From positions 40,814 through 104,813 of the forward strand of contig CACZAN010000012.1 of the NCBI GenBank assembly GCA_902779165.1: a stretch of DNA of 64,000 nt. Direction: 5' to 3'. Each line of letters starts with the position of its first letter. The first letter of the stretch is position 1. The notes under the pieces were generated by a model. The model was not told the origin of the DNA and searched no databases. It saw only the letters and a list, made by a program, of their open reading frames with translations. The position numbers were made by a program, and so were the translations under genes. Of this stretch, positions 18,037 through 26,399 are shown one piece after another. This stretch comes from an uncultured Bacteroidales bacterium. Lineage in GTDB: Bacteria; Bacteroidota; Bacteroidia; Bacteroidales; Bacteroidaceae.

Positions 18037-18990
18037 ATGACGAAAACTATGGTAACAAACGACAGAGGACAAAGCCTCATTTCCAAATACGTCTGGGTGA
18101 TAGAGACCATCTACCGCAGGCGTAAGATCTCATTCAAGGAACTGAATGAACTCTGGCTGCGTGATGACATCAGTCGAGGTGTGGATATTCCCAAGCGCAC
18201 ATTCGACAACTGGCGTTATGTCATCTGGGATATGTTCGGTATAAGCATAGTCAATGAGAACCGTGGTGAGTACCGCTACTACATCGAGAACGAGGAGGAC
18301 ATCAGCAAGAACGGTCTCCGTTCCTGGCTCTACAACACGTTCTGCGTCAGCAACGCTTTGGCCAACAGCCAAAGCATCAAGGACCGCATCATTCTGGAGT
18401 ATGTGCCATCGGGTCAAGATTACCTTCAACCCATCATCGAAGCGATGAAGGAGAACCGCGTGCTGAACATCACCTATCACAGCTACTGGAAGGACGAGGA
18501 AAGCAACTTCGACGTGCAGCCGTATTGTGTGAAGCTGTTCAGACAGCGGTGGTACCTGGTGGCCAGAAGCACCTATACTTATTATTATGAGCAGGGCCCC
18601 CGCATCTATGCTCTCGACCGCATCCACAGCCTCCACAATACGGAAGAAACCTTCGAGATGCCCAAGGACTGGAGCGCCAAGGTGTTCTTCGACGGCTGCT
18701 TCGGCATTATCGCCGATCAAAGCGTGGAGGTGCAGCCCGTCACGTTGAAAGTCTCTGCAGGACAAGCCAATTACATTCGCGACCTCAAGCTCCATGAGTC
18801 GCAGGAAGAAATTGAACGTAACCCTGAATACAGCATCTTCACCCTCAACCTCCGCCCAACCTTCGACTTCATACAAGAATTGCTTTGGAACGGCGAGGAT
18901 GTGGAAGTGCTTGAACCCCTCTGGCTCCATAAGGAGATTGCCGGTAAGATAAAGAGAATGTGGAATAAATATGAAGGAGATTCAGAATGA
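18037..18990 (+). CDS. WYL-domain transcriptional regulator
   Basis: 317 residues. The N-terminal region (about 10-80) looks like a winged helix (ISKYVWVIETIYRRRKISFKELNELWL). The middle holds a WYL domain (about 135-215) with ITYHSYWKDEES, VQPYCVKLFRQRWYLVAR and RIYALDRIHSL, and a WCX-type C-terminal extension follows. WYL proteins such as CapW/BrxR repress defence islands, and others (PafBC, DriD) respond to DNA damage; DriD is activated by single-stranded DNA. The start at 18037 lies nine bases behind the -7 element. The stop overlaps the exonuclease start (ATGA). The palindrome in its own promoter suggests autoregulation. Confidence 0.88.
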   Translation: MTKTMVTNDRGQSLISKYVWVIETIYRRRKISFKELNELWLRDDISRGVDIPKRTFDNWRYVIWDMFGISIVNENRGEYRYYIENEEDISKNGLRSWLYNTFCVSNALANSQSIKDRIILEYVPSGQDYLQPIIEAMKENRVLNITYHSYWKDEESNFDVQPYCVKLFRQRWYLVARSTYTYYYEQGPRIYALDRIHSLHNTEETFEMPKDWSAKVFFDGCFGIIADQSVEVQPVTLKVSAGQANYIRDLKLHESQEEIERNPEYSIFTLNLRPTFDFIQELLWNGEDVEVLEPLWLHKEIAGKIKRMWNKYEGDSE

Positions 18991-19478
18991 AAGACTTTGC
19001 AGCAATAGATTTTGAAACGGCTAACAATGAACGTTCTTCGGTTTGTTCCGTTGGAATCGTCATTGTTCGTAACGGAGAGATAGTGGATTCTTTCTACTCG
19101 CTCATCCAGCCCGAGCCGAACTATTATAACTATTGGTGTTCGCAGGTACATGGACTTTGTCATGAAGATACTGACGATGCACTTGTGTTCCCAAAAGTAT
19201 GGGCTCAGATAGAACCTCTGATAGAAGGTCTGCCTCTTGTGGCTCATAACAAACCATTTGACGAGGGCTGCCTGAAAGCTGTCTTCCGCGTCTATCAGAT
19301 GGACTATCCGGACTATGAGTTCTACGACACCCTCGCCGCCGCCCGCCGCAAGTTCCGTTATCTGCCCAACCACCAGCTGCACACTGTAGCCGCAGAATGT
19401 GGCTACTGTTTAGAGAATCACCACCACGCGCTGGCTGATGCAGAGGCTTGTGCGTGGATTGCAAGAGAGATTCTGTGA
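18987..19478 (+). CDS. DEDDh 3'-5' exonuclease (DnaQ-like)
   Basis: 163 residues, a stand-alone exonuclease domain. All catalytic residues are visible: D8 and E10 in AIDFET, D92 in AHNKPFDE, and H146 and D151 in HHHALADAEA. Such domains remove nucleotides from DNA or RNA 3' ends and include the proofreading subunit of DNA polymerase III. It is translationally coupled to the WYL regulator by a four-base overlap, so it is produced from the operator-bearing promoter. A DnaE-like polymerase under the matching promoter lies 7.5 kb downstream. A diverged copy of its last residues lies at 20528. Confidence 0.9.
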   Translation: MKDFAAIDFETANNERSSVCSVGIVIVRNGEIVDSFYSLIQPEPNYYNYWCSQVHGLCHEDTDDALVFPKVWAQIEPLIEGLPLVAHNKPFDEGCLKAVFRVYQMDYPDYEFYDTLAAARRKFRYLPNHQLHTVAAECGYCLENHHHALADAEACAWIAREIL

Positions 19479-19538
19479 AAATAGCATTAAAGATGACACA
19501 TTTTTGAGATTTAATGACTCTTTGTGAAAGAAAAGAAT

Positions 19539-19546
19539 TATCTTTG
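19539..19546 (+). promoter_or_regulatory. -7 element (TATCTTTG) of the RhuM-Doc gene
   Basis: Located 17 bases before the ATG at 19564. It lacks the palindrome seen before the WYL and polymerase genes, so the McrBC-side genes may be regulated separately. Confidence 0.6.
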
Positions 19547-19563
19547 CCTGCAAAATCGTAGAT

Positions 19564-20535
19564 ATGGAAGAGAATAAGATAATAATTTACCAGACAGAAG
19601 ACGGACAGACACAGATTGATGTCCGGCTGGAGAATGAGACTGTGTGGCTAAATGTAGAGCAGATGTCGCTCCTTTTTAATCGTGAGGAGTCAAATGTTCG
19701 TCGCCATATAATTAATGTATTCAAAGAGGGTGAACTTGAAAGAGAGAATAACGTGCATTTTTTACACGTTAATGGAGTGAAAAAGCCAGTTCCCTTTTAT
19801 AACCTTGATGTCATCATCTCCGTCGGTTATCGCGTCAAAAGCAAACGCGGTACTGCTTTTCGTATCTGGGCTCGTAAGATAATCAAGGACTATCTTGTTA
19901 AAGGCTACTCCGTCAATGAGCGCATCAGAAAGGAACAAATTGGCGAACTGCGCCAACTAGTGGGTATGCTGGGGCGCACCATTCAGAACCAGCCGCTTCT
20001 CTCCACCGACGAGACGAATGCTCTCTTCGAAGTGGTGACGAATTATACATACGCCCTCGACACGCTCGACAACTACGATTACGAGCGACTGACTATTGAC
20101 AAGACGACCAAGGAAGAGCCATTCCATGCTACCTATGAGAATGCGATGGAGGCAATCAATGGCTTGCGAGAGAAATTCGGAGATTCCGTCTTGTTTGGCA
20201 ACGAGAAGGACGATTCCTTCAAAAGCAGCATCGGACAGATCTACCAGACCTTCGGAGGTGAGGAACTCTACCCCAGCGTCGAGGAGAAAGCCGCCATGTT
20301 GCTCTACCTCGTCACCAAGAACCATTCGTTCAGTGATGGAAACAAGCGCATTGCCGCCACCCTCTTCCTCTGGTTCCTCAACAATAACCACATCCTCTAT
20401 CGCAAAGACGGCTCCAAGCGCTTGGCTGACAACACCCTCGTTGCCCTAACTCTGATGATTGCCGAGAGCAAGACTGAAGAGAAGGATGTGATGGTAAAGG
20501 TGGTGGTGAATTTGATTAATCAGAGAAATGAATAA
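19564..20535 (+). CDS. RhuM-like protein fused to a Doc/Fic domain
   Basis: 323 residues. The N-terminal half (about 5-125) matches the RhuM (virulence RhuM) family, with VWLNVEQMSLLFNREESNVRRHI and VIISVGYRVKSKRGTAFRIWA. The C-terminal half holds a Fic-fold motif, HSFSDGNKR at residues 254-262, with the Lys-Arg ending typical of Doc rather than the Gly-Arg of AMP-transferring Fic enzymes. Doc phosphorylates elongation factor Tu; whether this enzyme does so is unknown. No separate antitoxin gene is evident beside it, so it may not be a classical toxin-antitoxin pair. Its stop overlaps a remnant exonuclease tail. Confidence 0.85.
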   Translation: MEENKIIIYQTEDGQTQIDVRLENETVWLNVEQMSLLFNREESNVRRHIINVFKEGELERENNVHFLHVNGVKKPVPFYNLDVIISVGYRVKSKRGTAFRIWARKIIKDYLVKGYSVNERIRKEQIGELRQLVGMLGRTIQNQPLLSTDETNALFEVVTNYTYALDTLDNYDYERLTIDKTTKEEPFHATYENAMEAINGLREKFGDSVLFGNEKDDSFKSSIGQIYQTFGGEELYPSVEEKAAMLLYLVTKNHSFSDGNKRIAATLFLWFLNNNHILYRKDGSKRLADNTLVALTLMIAESKTEEKDVMVKVVVNLINQRNE

Positions 20536-20632
20536 CGCACTTGCTGATGAAGAAACTCTACTTTCCCACGCAGAAGCATGTTCTTGTATAGTAAGAGATT
20601 TGTTTCAATTATCAATAATTGAAAAAACAACC
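20528..20632 (+). pseudogene. remnant of a DnaQ-like exonuclease C-terminus
   Basis: This frame encodes NALADEETLLSHAEACSCIV followed by RDLF. That matches the last residues of the intact exonuclease (HALADAEACAWIAREIL) with a seven-residue interruption. It begins inside the RhuM-Doc stop region and has no catalytic front half. It is open into the following 73-residue frame but is probably not translated as part of it. Confidence 0.5.
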
Positions 20633-20854
20633 ATGAGTAAAGTCTTTAGAATTACGCCCAAACGAGTGAAACGCTCTAATGGGCAGGTGTTGACACCAGA
20701 CATGTCAATTACCGTGACCACTCGGTCACATACCACCACTCCGTTCTACAATGGAGCAAAGGAAATACAAGAGCAGTACATGCGTATGTATCAGTTTGAC
20801 TACAAGAAAGCATGTTGCTCCGCAAGTGATTTTGAATTTGAAAAGTTGGACTAA
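20633..20854 (+). CDS. small protein of unknown function, 73 residues
   Basis: The ATG at 20633 gives MSKVFRITPKRVKRSNGQVL and a compact basic N-terminal half, followed by TVTTRSHTTTPFYNGAKEIQ and an acidic end (SDFEFEKLD). It resembles small conserved Bacteroidales proteins of about 70 residues that I cannot name with certainty. The longer frame from 20528 would add only the exonuclease remnant. It lies 16 bases before the next gene and probably belongs to the mcrBC transcript. No function can be assigned. Confidence 0.6.
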   Translation: MSKVFRITPKRVKRSNGQVLTPDMSITVTTRSHTTTPFYNGAKEIQEQYMRMYQFDYKKACCSASDFEFEKLD

Positions 20855-20870
20855 ATTAAAGATTTATGAT

Positions 20871-21425
20871 ATGACCTACAAAGAACTTGACAATTTAATT
20901 ACCTTTAAAATGGGGCTTCCCTCTCTCTATCACATTATGCTTGGGATGTCTGTGGATGAAACAGATGAATTCCAAAACGAGTTAGATAATCAACAGACAG
21001 ACAACTATAACTTGAATGATTTTCTGAAAGAATATGGGGTCATTGTTGAGAGAGAAGGATTTACAGAAAAGATGCTCATCCACGACATGTCTGTCTCTAT
21101 CCCAGTAGAACATATAACAGAACACAGCATCAAGAGATTATATGATGAGTTAGCAGCACGAATGAATGTCGTGAATAAACAGTTTAGCATCACGACCAAT
21201 GCAGATGATTCCATTATTGATCTGGATGCTAAGATTCATACAGATTGGTTTGATGTGAAATTCACCCGATTCACTGATGAAGAGAAAGGAATGGACAATG
21301 TTGTTATTTCTTTCATTTGTGAAGACGATGTGAATTTAGATAAACTTCGTTGTATAGCTATTATTGCTGACAATGAAAAAGGATTTGCGGAAGAGATTTT
21401 TGAGTATGTGAATCAGAATAGTTAG
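20871..21425 (+). CDS. unknown acidic protein upstream of mcrB
   Basis: 184 residues from the ATG at 20871 (MTYKELDNLITFKMGLPSL). The C-terminal half alternates hydrophobic and charged residues, as in a beta-rich domain (HTDWFDVKFTRFTDEEKGM, VVISFICEDDVNLDKLRCIA). I recognise no family. It is strongly acidic, AT-rich like mcrBC, and lies 23 bases before mcrB, so it is probably translated from the same message. A role as an accessory or specificity component of the restriction system is possible but unproven. Confidence 0.6.
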   Translation: MTYKELDNLITFKMGLPSLYHIMLGMSVDETDEFQNELDNQQTDNYNLNDFLKEYGVIVEREGFTEKMLIHDMSVSIPVEHITEHSIKRLYDELAARMNVVNKQFSITTNADDSIIDLDAKIHTDWFDVKFTRFTDEEKGMDNVVISFICEDDVNLDKLRCIAIIADNEKGFAEEIFEYVNQNS

Positions 21426-21448
21426 AACTATTTAAACATAAAGAAATT

Positions 21449-22990
21449 ATGGATATTAAAAGCATTTCATTAGAAAAACTTGTTGAGAAAATCAACAATG
21501 ACATGGGACACAATTTTTGTGACACGTTTCGTTACAAGCGCAAAGAGCTTAGTAATTCTGGACGTGCTTCATCTGCTGATATATTATTCAAATTTGTAGA
21601 TGGAGATCGTGACTGGGTTATTAATGAAGGTGGAGGAAAAGAAGTCCAATACCATTTTTATGCTCGCCAAAACGAGGTAGGATATGGCTTGGGGTTTAAT
21701 GCTCAATATGTCCCTTTTGCTAACGAAAAGAGCCCTGTGGATTATATTATGCCTTTCGTAAAAGCGTTCTTAACATTAAAAAGAAATAAAGACAAAACTT
21801 TAGCTGTTGCGGAAGCTGAAGGCTTTTCCCTAATAGAAGGAAACGGATGGGATGGACTTAAAAACATAAAAAATGGCGAGTACTATTTATTTGGCAAAAA
21901 TATAAAAATACAAGATGGTATTTTTCCTGATGAAGAATATAGTCAAATGTTAGAGTACATAAAAAAGGAGTTGTTTGATTTGTATGTAGCAATTTGGAAA
22001 CAAAAGATAGAAATGGAAAAGAAAAATGAAACAATAGGGAAGTTAGTGGAATTATTAACTTCTAATTACAACTTGATTTTTACAGGTGCTCCTGGCACTG
22101 GTAAAACATACCTTGCGCAGCAAATAGCAAAGGAAATGGGATGCAGTGAGACTCGTATGGGATTCGTTCAGTTTCACCCGTCTTACGACTATACTGACTT
22201 CGTTGAAGGACTTCGCCCTAAACAAGATGATAGTGGAAATATAGGTTTTGAGCCTAAAGACGGCATCTTCAAAAAGTTCTGTGAAAATGCATTGCTGGCT
22301 TATCTCTCAAATGCTGACAAAGCTCCTAAATATGTTTTCATCATAGACGAGATTAATCGTGGTGAAATATCTAAAATATTTGGTGAACTTTTCTTCTCTA
22401 TAGATTCGGGGTATCGAGTAACAAAGGAAATGATTGACGATCACCGCTCTGGTAAAAGTCCATTAGTGACTATAAGAACCCAATATTCTAATATGTGTAA
22501 GCGCCCTAATGCTTTTGACGAGGCTTTAGGTATTACGGACGCAAATGATTTTGGCCACTTCTTTGTTCCCGATAATGTCTATATCATAGGCACAATGAAC
22601 GACATTGACCGGAGTGTAGAGAGTATGGACTTCGCCTTCCGTCGTCGTTTTGCTTTTAAAGAGATTAAAGCATCAGAAAACTTGGGGATGCTGGACGACC
22701 TGGAAGATAAGGATAACATTATTAAGAGAATGGAGAATCTGAATGCTGCCATTGAAAAAGTAGAAGGTCTTTCTTCCGCTTATCATATTGGTGGTAGCTA
22801 CTTTATGAAGCTCAAGTTATATCAGAATGAAGACAAAAGCTACGACTATGATTCCCTGTGGAATAATCATCTTGAGGGCTTGTTAATGGAATACCTCAGA
22901 GGCATGGCTGATGCTGAAAAGAAAGTAAAGGAGTTAAAAGAATACTACGATTTAAAACAAATCGCATCAAGAGATGTGGATAACGAATGA
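21449..22990 (+). CDS. mcrB: McrB-like AAA+ GTPase of a type IV restriction system
   Basis: 513 residues. The N-terminal part (about 1-150) looks like an MrcB_N/DUF3578 DNA-sensing domain (INEGGGKEVQYHFYARQNEVGYGLGF). The motor domain has Walker A GAPGTGKT (213-220), Walker B FIIDEINRGEISK (about 296), the McrB-type sensor GTMNDIDRS (GTMN at 381-384) and FRRRFAF. McrB hexamers use GTP to translocate and to activate the McrC nuclease at modified cytosines. The different N-domain implies recognition unlike that of E. coli McrB. The stop overlaps the mcrC start by four bases. Confidence 0.93.
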   Translation: MDIKSISLEKLVEKINNDMGHNFCDTFRYKRKELSNSGRASSADILFKFVDGDRDWVINEGGGKEVQYHFYARQNEVGYGLGFNAQYVPFANEKSPVDYIMPFVKAFLTLKRNKDKTLAVAEAEGFSLIEGNGWDGLKNIKNGEYYLFGKNIKIQDGIFPDEEYSQMLEYIKKELFDLYVAIWKQKIEMEKKNETIGKLVELLTSNYNLIFTGAPGTGKTYLAQQIAKEMGCSETRMGFVQFHPSYDYTDFVEGLRPKQDDSGNIGFEPKDGIFKKFCENALLAYLSNADKAPKYVFIIDEINRGEISKIFGELFFSIDSGYRVTKEMIDDHRSGKSPLVTIRTQYSNMCKRPNAFDEALGITDANDFGHFFVPDNVYIIGTMNDIDRSVESMDFAFRRRFAFKEIKASENLGMLDDLEDKDNIIKRMENLNAAIEKVEGLSSAYHIGGSYFMKLKLYQNEDKSYDYDSLWNNHLEGLLMEYLRGMADAEKKVKELKEYYDLKQIASRDVDNE

Positions 22991-24381
22991 GAATACAGCA
23001 ATTTCGAATCAAGGATAATCATCAGGGACTACCGTTAGCCGAATGGAGGGACGAATCTGATAGAACATTCTCTGACGAAAACAGGAATGATTTGCAGCTG
23101 ATAGCCAATACGTCAGTAGAAGAATTGGTCGAGTCAAGTCCTGAGCTACTGGTCTTTCCTCACAACCTCAACCAAAATGGGGATGAGATAGGCAAGCTGC
23201 ATCTGATTGGTCTTGGAAAAGAAAAAGTTACAACGGGTAATCTTATGGGGTTCATTGGAGTGAATGGCACTCAGATAAATATCTGTTCGCGTTTTTCACA
23301 CGATGACGGGAACGACTATTTCCTGCATTATATGCTCTGCAAGGTTTTTCGACTCAATCTCTTCAACTTGGATTATTCCATTTCAAAAGACACAGCTTTT
23401 GACTTTCTGCTATATCTGTTTCCTCATTATCTGAAGAAAGCGATGCGACAGGGATTATTCAAGCAGTATCAGCAGAAGCGATATAACGATGCAAATGTAC
23501 GTGGAGTCATCAATGTTAGCAGGCATATTCGGGAGAATATTCCATTTAGAGGAACTGTAAGCTATGATACTCGCGAACATAGTTATGATAATAACATAAC
23601 CCAACTCATCCGGCATACTATAGAGTACATTCGACAGAAGCCATTGGGAAGACAGATTCTTCAGAACGATGCCGATACTATTTCATGTGCTTCCCAAATC
23701 GTGTTAGCGACTCCCTCTTATGCTCAAACAAATAGGCAGAAGGTTATTTATGCGAATGTGCGCCCTACCATCCATCCCTATTTTGTGGATTATACCCCAT
23801 TACAGCGTCTTTGTATGCAAATCCTTCGTCACGAAACAATCAAGTACGGCAAAGAGAAAGACAAAGTTTATGGTATTCTTTTTGATGGGGCATGGCTATG
23901 GGAAGAATATTTGGCAACTTTACTTGCTGAGCTTCATTTTCATCATCCAGAGAATAAATTAAAGAAGGGTGGATTCCCTATGTTCAACAGACCTGAGTAC
24001 GATGAAGTATTCAGCAAGAACAGCCGCCGTCTATACCCAGATCTCTATCATAAAAACAATGATAGTATAGACTTTATTCTTGATGCAAAGTATAAACATC
24101 TTAATAATGGGGTTGGGCGAGAAGATTTGTATCAAGTTGTTTCCTATATGTATTGCTCTAAAGCTCCATTTGGTGGTTATCTCTACCCATTGGAATACAA
24201 GCAAAAATCTACACAATACGAATTGAAAGGTTATGGTGGGAATATCATTGTTTATCCGTTCCATGTCCCTCAGAAGGAACAAATAGAGAATAACAAAGAC
24301 TGGTCTTTTGATCAATTCATTTCTTTAATAAGTGACAACGAAAAAAAACTTAAGTATGATATTAAAGGATATATCGATTGA
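22987..24381 (+). CDS. mcrC: McrC-like restriction nuclease subunit
   Basis: 464 residues. The N-terminal region is the McrC barrel that inserts into the McrB ring. The C-terminal PD-(D/E)xK nuclease is visible as YPDLYHKNNDSIDFILDAKYK, with D352, D366 and K368 as the expected metal and catalytic residues. It is longer than E. coli McrC (about 350 residues), mostly in the N-terminal half. Translational coupling to mcrB by ATGA is typical. The gene is AT-rich compared with the flanking chromosome. Confidence 0.92.
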   Translation: MRIQQFRIKDNHQGLPLAEWRDESDRTFSDENRNDLQLIANTSVEELVESSPELLVFPHNLNQNGDEIGKLHLIGLGKEKVTTGNLMGFIGVNGTQINICSRFSHDDGNDYFLHYMLCKVFRLNLFNLDYSISKDTAFDFLLYLFPHYLKKAMRQGLFKQYQQKRYNDANVRGVINVSRHIRENIPFRGTVSYDTREHSYDNNITQLIRHTIEYIRQKPLGRQILQNDADTISCASQIVLATPSYAQTNRQKVIYANVRPTIHPYFVDYTPLQRLCMQILRHETIKYGKEKDKVYGILFDGAWLWEEYLATLLAELHFHHPENKLKKGGFPMFNRPEYDEVFSKNSRRLYPDLYHKNNDSIDFILDAKYKHLNNGVGREDLYQVVSYMYCSKAPFGGYLYPLEYKQKSTQYELKGYGGNIIVYPFHVPQKEQIENNKDWSFDQFISLISDNEKKLKYDIKGYID

Positions 24382-24447
24382 TCTGATAATTATTGGTATG
24401 AAACAAGTAATACATATACCGAAAAATGCATTTAAAATGAATATCGT

Positions 24448-25020
24448 ATGAAAACATTAGCAGACTTATTGAAAGAATTTGACGGCAGACATTTGACGGA
24501 ACAGCAATTTACAGAACAGTTTGAAATGATTGCAAAGGCTGCCATCTATGGAGGACATTTCCGTGTCAACGATGAATACAACGTCTTCATCGTAGAGGTG
24601 GAATTTTATTTCCACTCTGAGGATGATGCCGTCAGCAGTGTTCATGACTTTGCCATGTATCATCGAGGAGCGGTTGACTGGTTCCCTGTTGGATCCCTAC
24701 ATCCACACCGTTCAGGGATTGATGTGACGTTTGAAAGGCAGGGCGCATATCGTGCCAGTTTCCTGATTAGAAAATATGCAATTAATGATGAGATAATCAG
24801 TACCCCCAGTTATTTGCCAGAAGACTTGATAGGGTACACTGGTTGCATTTTAGGCGATGGTCCAAAAATAGAATGGGTGGATACAAACTACGATGACACA
24901 CCGCTGAAAAGAAATCCAAGAATCAAGGTGCGAGCTTATAATGAGCAAGGAATCCCCCTTAATGATGATAATGGTAACAAGCAATATGATAATCGTCCTT
25001 GGCGGTTCACGAAAGCATAA
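24448..25020 (+). CDS. unknown protein, 190 residues, in the deiminase-PLD operon
   Basis: 190 residues beginning MKTLADLLKEFDGRHLTEQQ. The central part has EVEFYFHSEDDAV, MYHRGAVDWFPVGSLHPHRS, GIDVTFE and YRASFLIRKYAI, a pattern with several conserved-looking His, Arg and Asp residues that suggests a folded catalytic or binding domain. I do not recognise the family. It ends six bases before the deiminase-like gene and follows mcrC by 66 bases, so it is probably transcribed with one or both. No function is assigned. Confidence 0.65.
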   Translation: MKTLADLLKEFDGRHLTEQQFTEQFEMIAKAAIYGGHFRVNDEYNVFIVEVEFYFHSEDDAVSSVHDFAMYHRGAVDWFPVGSLHPHRSGIDVTFERQGAYRASFLIRKYAINDEIISTPSYLPEDLIGYTGCILGDGPKIEWVDTNYDDTPLKRNPRIKVRAYNEQGIPLNDDNGNKQYDNRPWRFTKA

Positions 25021-25026
25021 CTTCAA

Positions 25027-25863
25027 ATGACAGAAACTGTTTTTATCTCTGAATGGCTGAAAGAGAGTTACCCTGTGGTGTATGGCAGTCTGTGTCATGC
25101 GTTTGACGTATGTAAAGTTTCGTTCAAAATATTACCTTACTCCAACGACTACTGGTGCCGTGACTTTATGCCTGTTCATATAGGTAATGGCAGATATGTT
25201 GGTTATAACTATCGCCCAGATTATTTGTGGGACGATACCTCCCTAAGGCAATACATCACGAATCAGTTAGCGGCTTGTGAAGGTATTGATTTAGAGATGG
25301 CTGATAGCATGGACATCATTTTTGATGGTGGAAATTATGTTAGATGTGGCGAGACAGTCTTGGTAACAGACAAGATTTTCATGGAGAATCCACAATGGCG
25401 ACCATTGCGTCTGATAGAGCGGATGGAAGAAGCATTTCAAGCAGAAGTTATCCTTCTGCCTTGGGATATGGAAGACGAATGTGGCCACGCTGATGGAATG
25501 GTGGCTTGGTTAGGTGGTAACCGCATACTCTTGAACAACTTCCGGCAGTTAGAGAAGGGTAAAAAGAAGCCTTTCACGAAAAGAGTCTTGAAAATACTGG
25601 AGGCGCATTATGACATCACAGAACTCTGCTACGACTGCAAAGTTCATCCAAAAAGTTGGTGCTATCTCAACTATTTGGAGACCGGCAATGGAATTATCCT
25701 TCCTGCTTTGTCAGAAACAATGGATTGCGACAACGACCTTGCAGCACTTGAATGCTTCAAGTCACTTTTCCCCGAAAAAGAAGTGCTTCAGGTCTTTGCG
25801 AGGCCTCTTATTAAAGAAGGTGGTGCTATCCATTGCATCACATGGAACTTATTTCAGCAATAG
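25027..25863 (+). CDS. agmatine-deiminase/peptidylarginine-deiminase family protein
   Basis: 278 residues, shorter than agmatine deiminases (about 350-370). The guanidino-modifying enzyme residues are all visible: D46 in WCRDFMP, GGN at 101-103, H154 and D156 in ECGHADGMVAW, and the nucleophile C270 in GGAIHCITWN. Family members hydrolyse the guanidinium group of agmatine, free arginine or protein arginine. There is no signal peptide, unlike the secreted Porphyromonas enzyme, so a cytoplasmic substrate is expected. Its place between an unknown protein and a PLD nuclease, inside a restriction island, is unusual and does not suggest polyamine metabolism. Confidence 0.85.
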   Translation: MTETVFISEWLKESYPVVYGSLCHAFDVCKVSFKILPYSNDYWCRDFMPVHIGNGRYVGYNYRPDYLWDDTSLRQYITNQLAACEGIDLEMADSMDIIFDGGNYVRCGETVLVTDKIFMENPQWRPLRLIERMEEAFQAEVILLPWDMEDECGHADGMVAWLGGNRILLNNFRQLEKGKKKPFTKRVLKILEAHYDITELCYDCKVHPKSWCYLNYLETGNGIILPALSETMDCDNDLAALECFKSLFPEKEVLQVFARPLIKEGGAIHCITWNLFQQ

Positions 25864-25866
25864 CCT

Positions 25867-26377
25867 ATGACAACCTACATCTCCAACTCCGCCCATTACA
25901 AAGAAGTGCTTTCACGGGTTCAATCCGTGAAGCACATGCTTTGGATTGGTACTGCCGACATCAAAGACCTTTATGTGGAAGTGGTCAAAGAGAAGAAACC
26001 ATTTCTGGCTCTCATAGCCCAACTCATCAGGCGTGGTGTGGAGGTAAGGCTCATTCATGCAAAAGAACCAGGTCCGAACTTTCGTGAGGATTTTGACAAG
26101 TACCCTGTTCTCTATGACCACTTGGAGCGTGTGCTCTGTCCTCGTGTTCATTTCAAGATGCTTGTCTTCGACGGAAAAGAAGTATATATAGGTAGCGCAA
26201 ACCTCACAGGTGCAGGCATTGGCATGAAGGCTGAAACCTCGCAACTTTGAGGCGGGCATATTAACTGATGATCCAGGAATCATTGAACAGGCTATGAACC
26301 AGTTCGATGAAGTGTGGATTGGAAAGCATTGCAAATCATGTAAACGAAGAGACTTTTGTTCAGACCCAATCATTTAA
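25867..26377 (+). pseudogene. PLD/HKD-family nuclease, frameshifted
   Basis: The first frame encodes 127 residues with one HKD motif (HFKMLVFDGKEVYIGSANLTG) and stops at 26250. A second frame takes over at about 26243 with NFEAGILTDDPGIIEQAMNQ and continues to 26377, ending in a cysteine cluster (HCKSCKRRDFC). PLD nucleases normally read straight from GSANLTG into NFEAG, so the pieces are one gene interrupted by loss of two bases (or gain of one) near TCGCAAC. With a single HKD motif, the intact protein would act as a dimer. A sequencing error or a recoding site would also explain the break. Confidence 0.75.
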
Positions 26378-26399
26378 TTGAGACATAATGCACTTTCCT

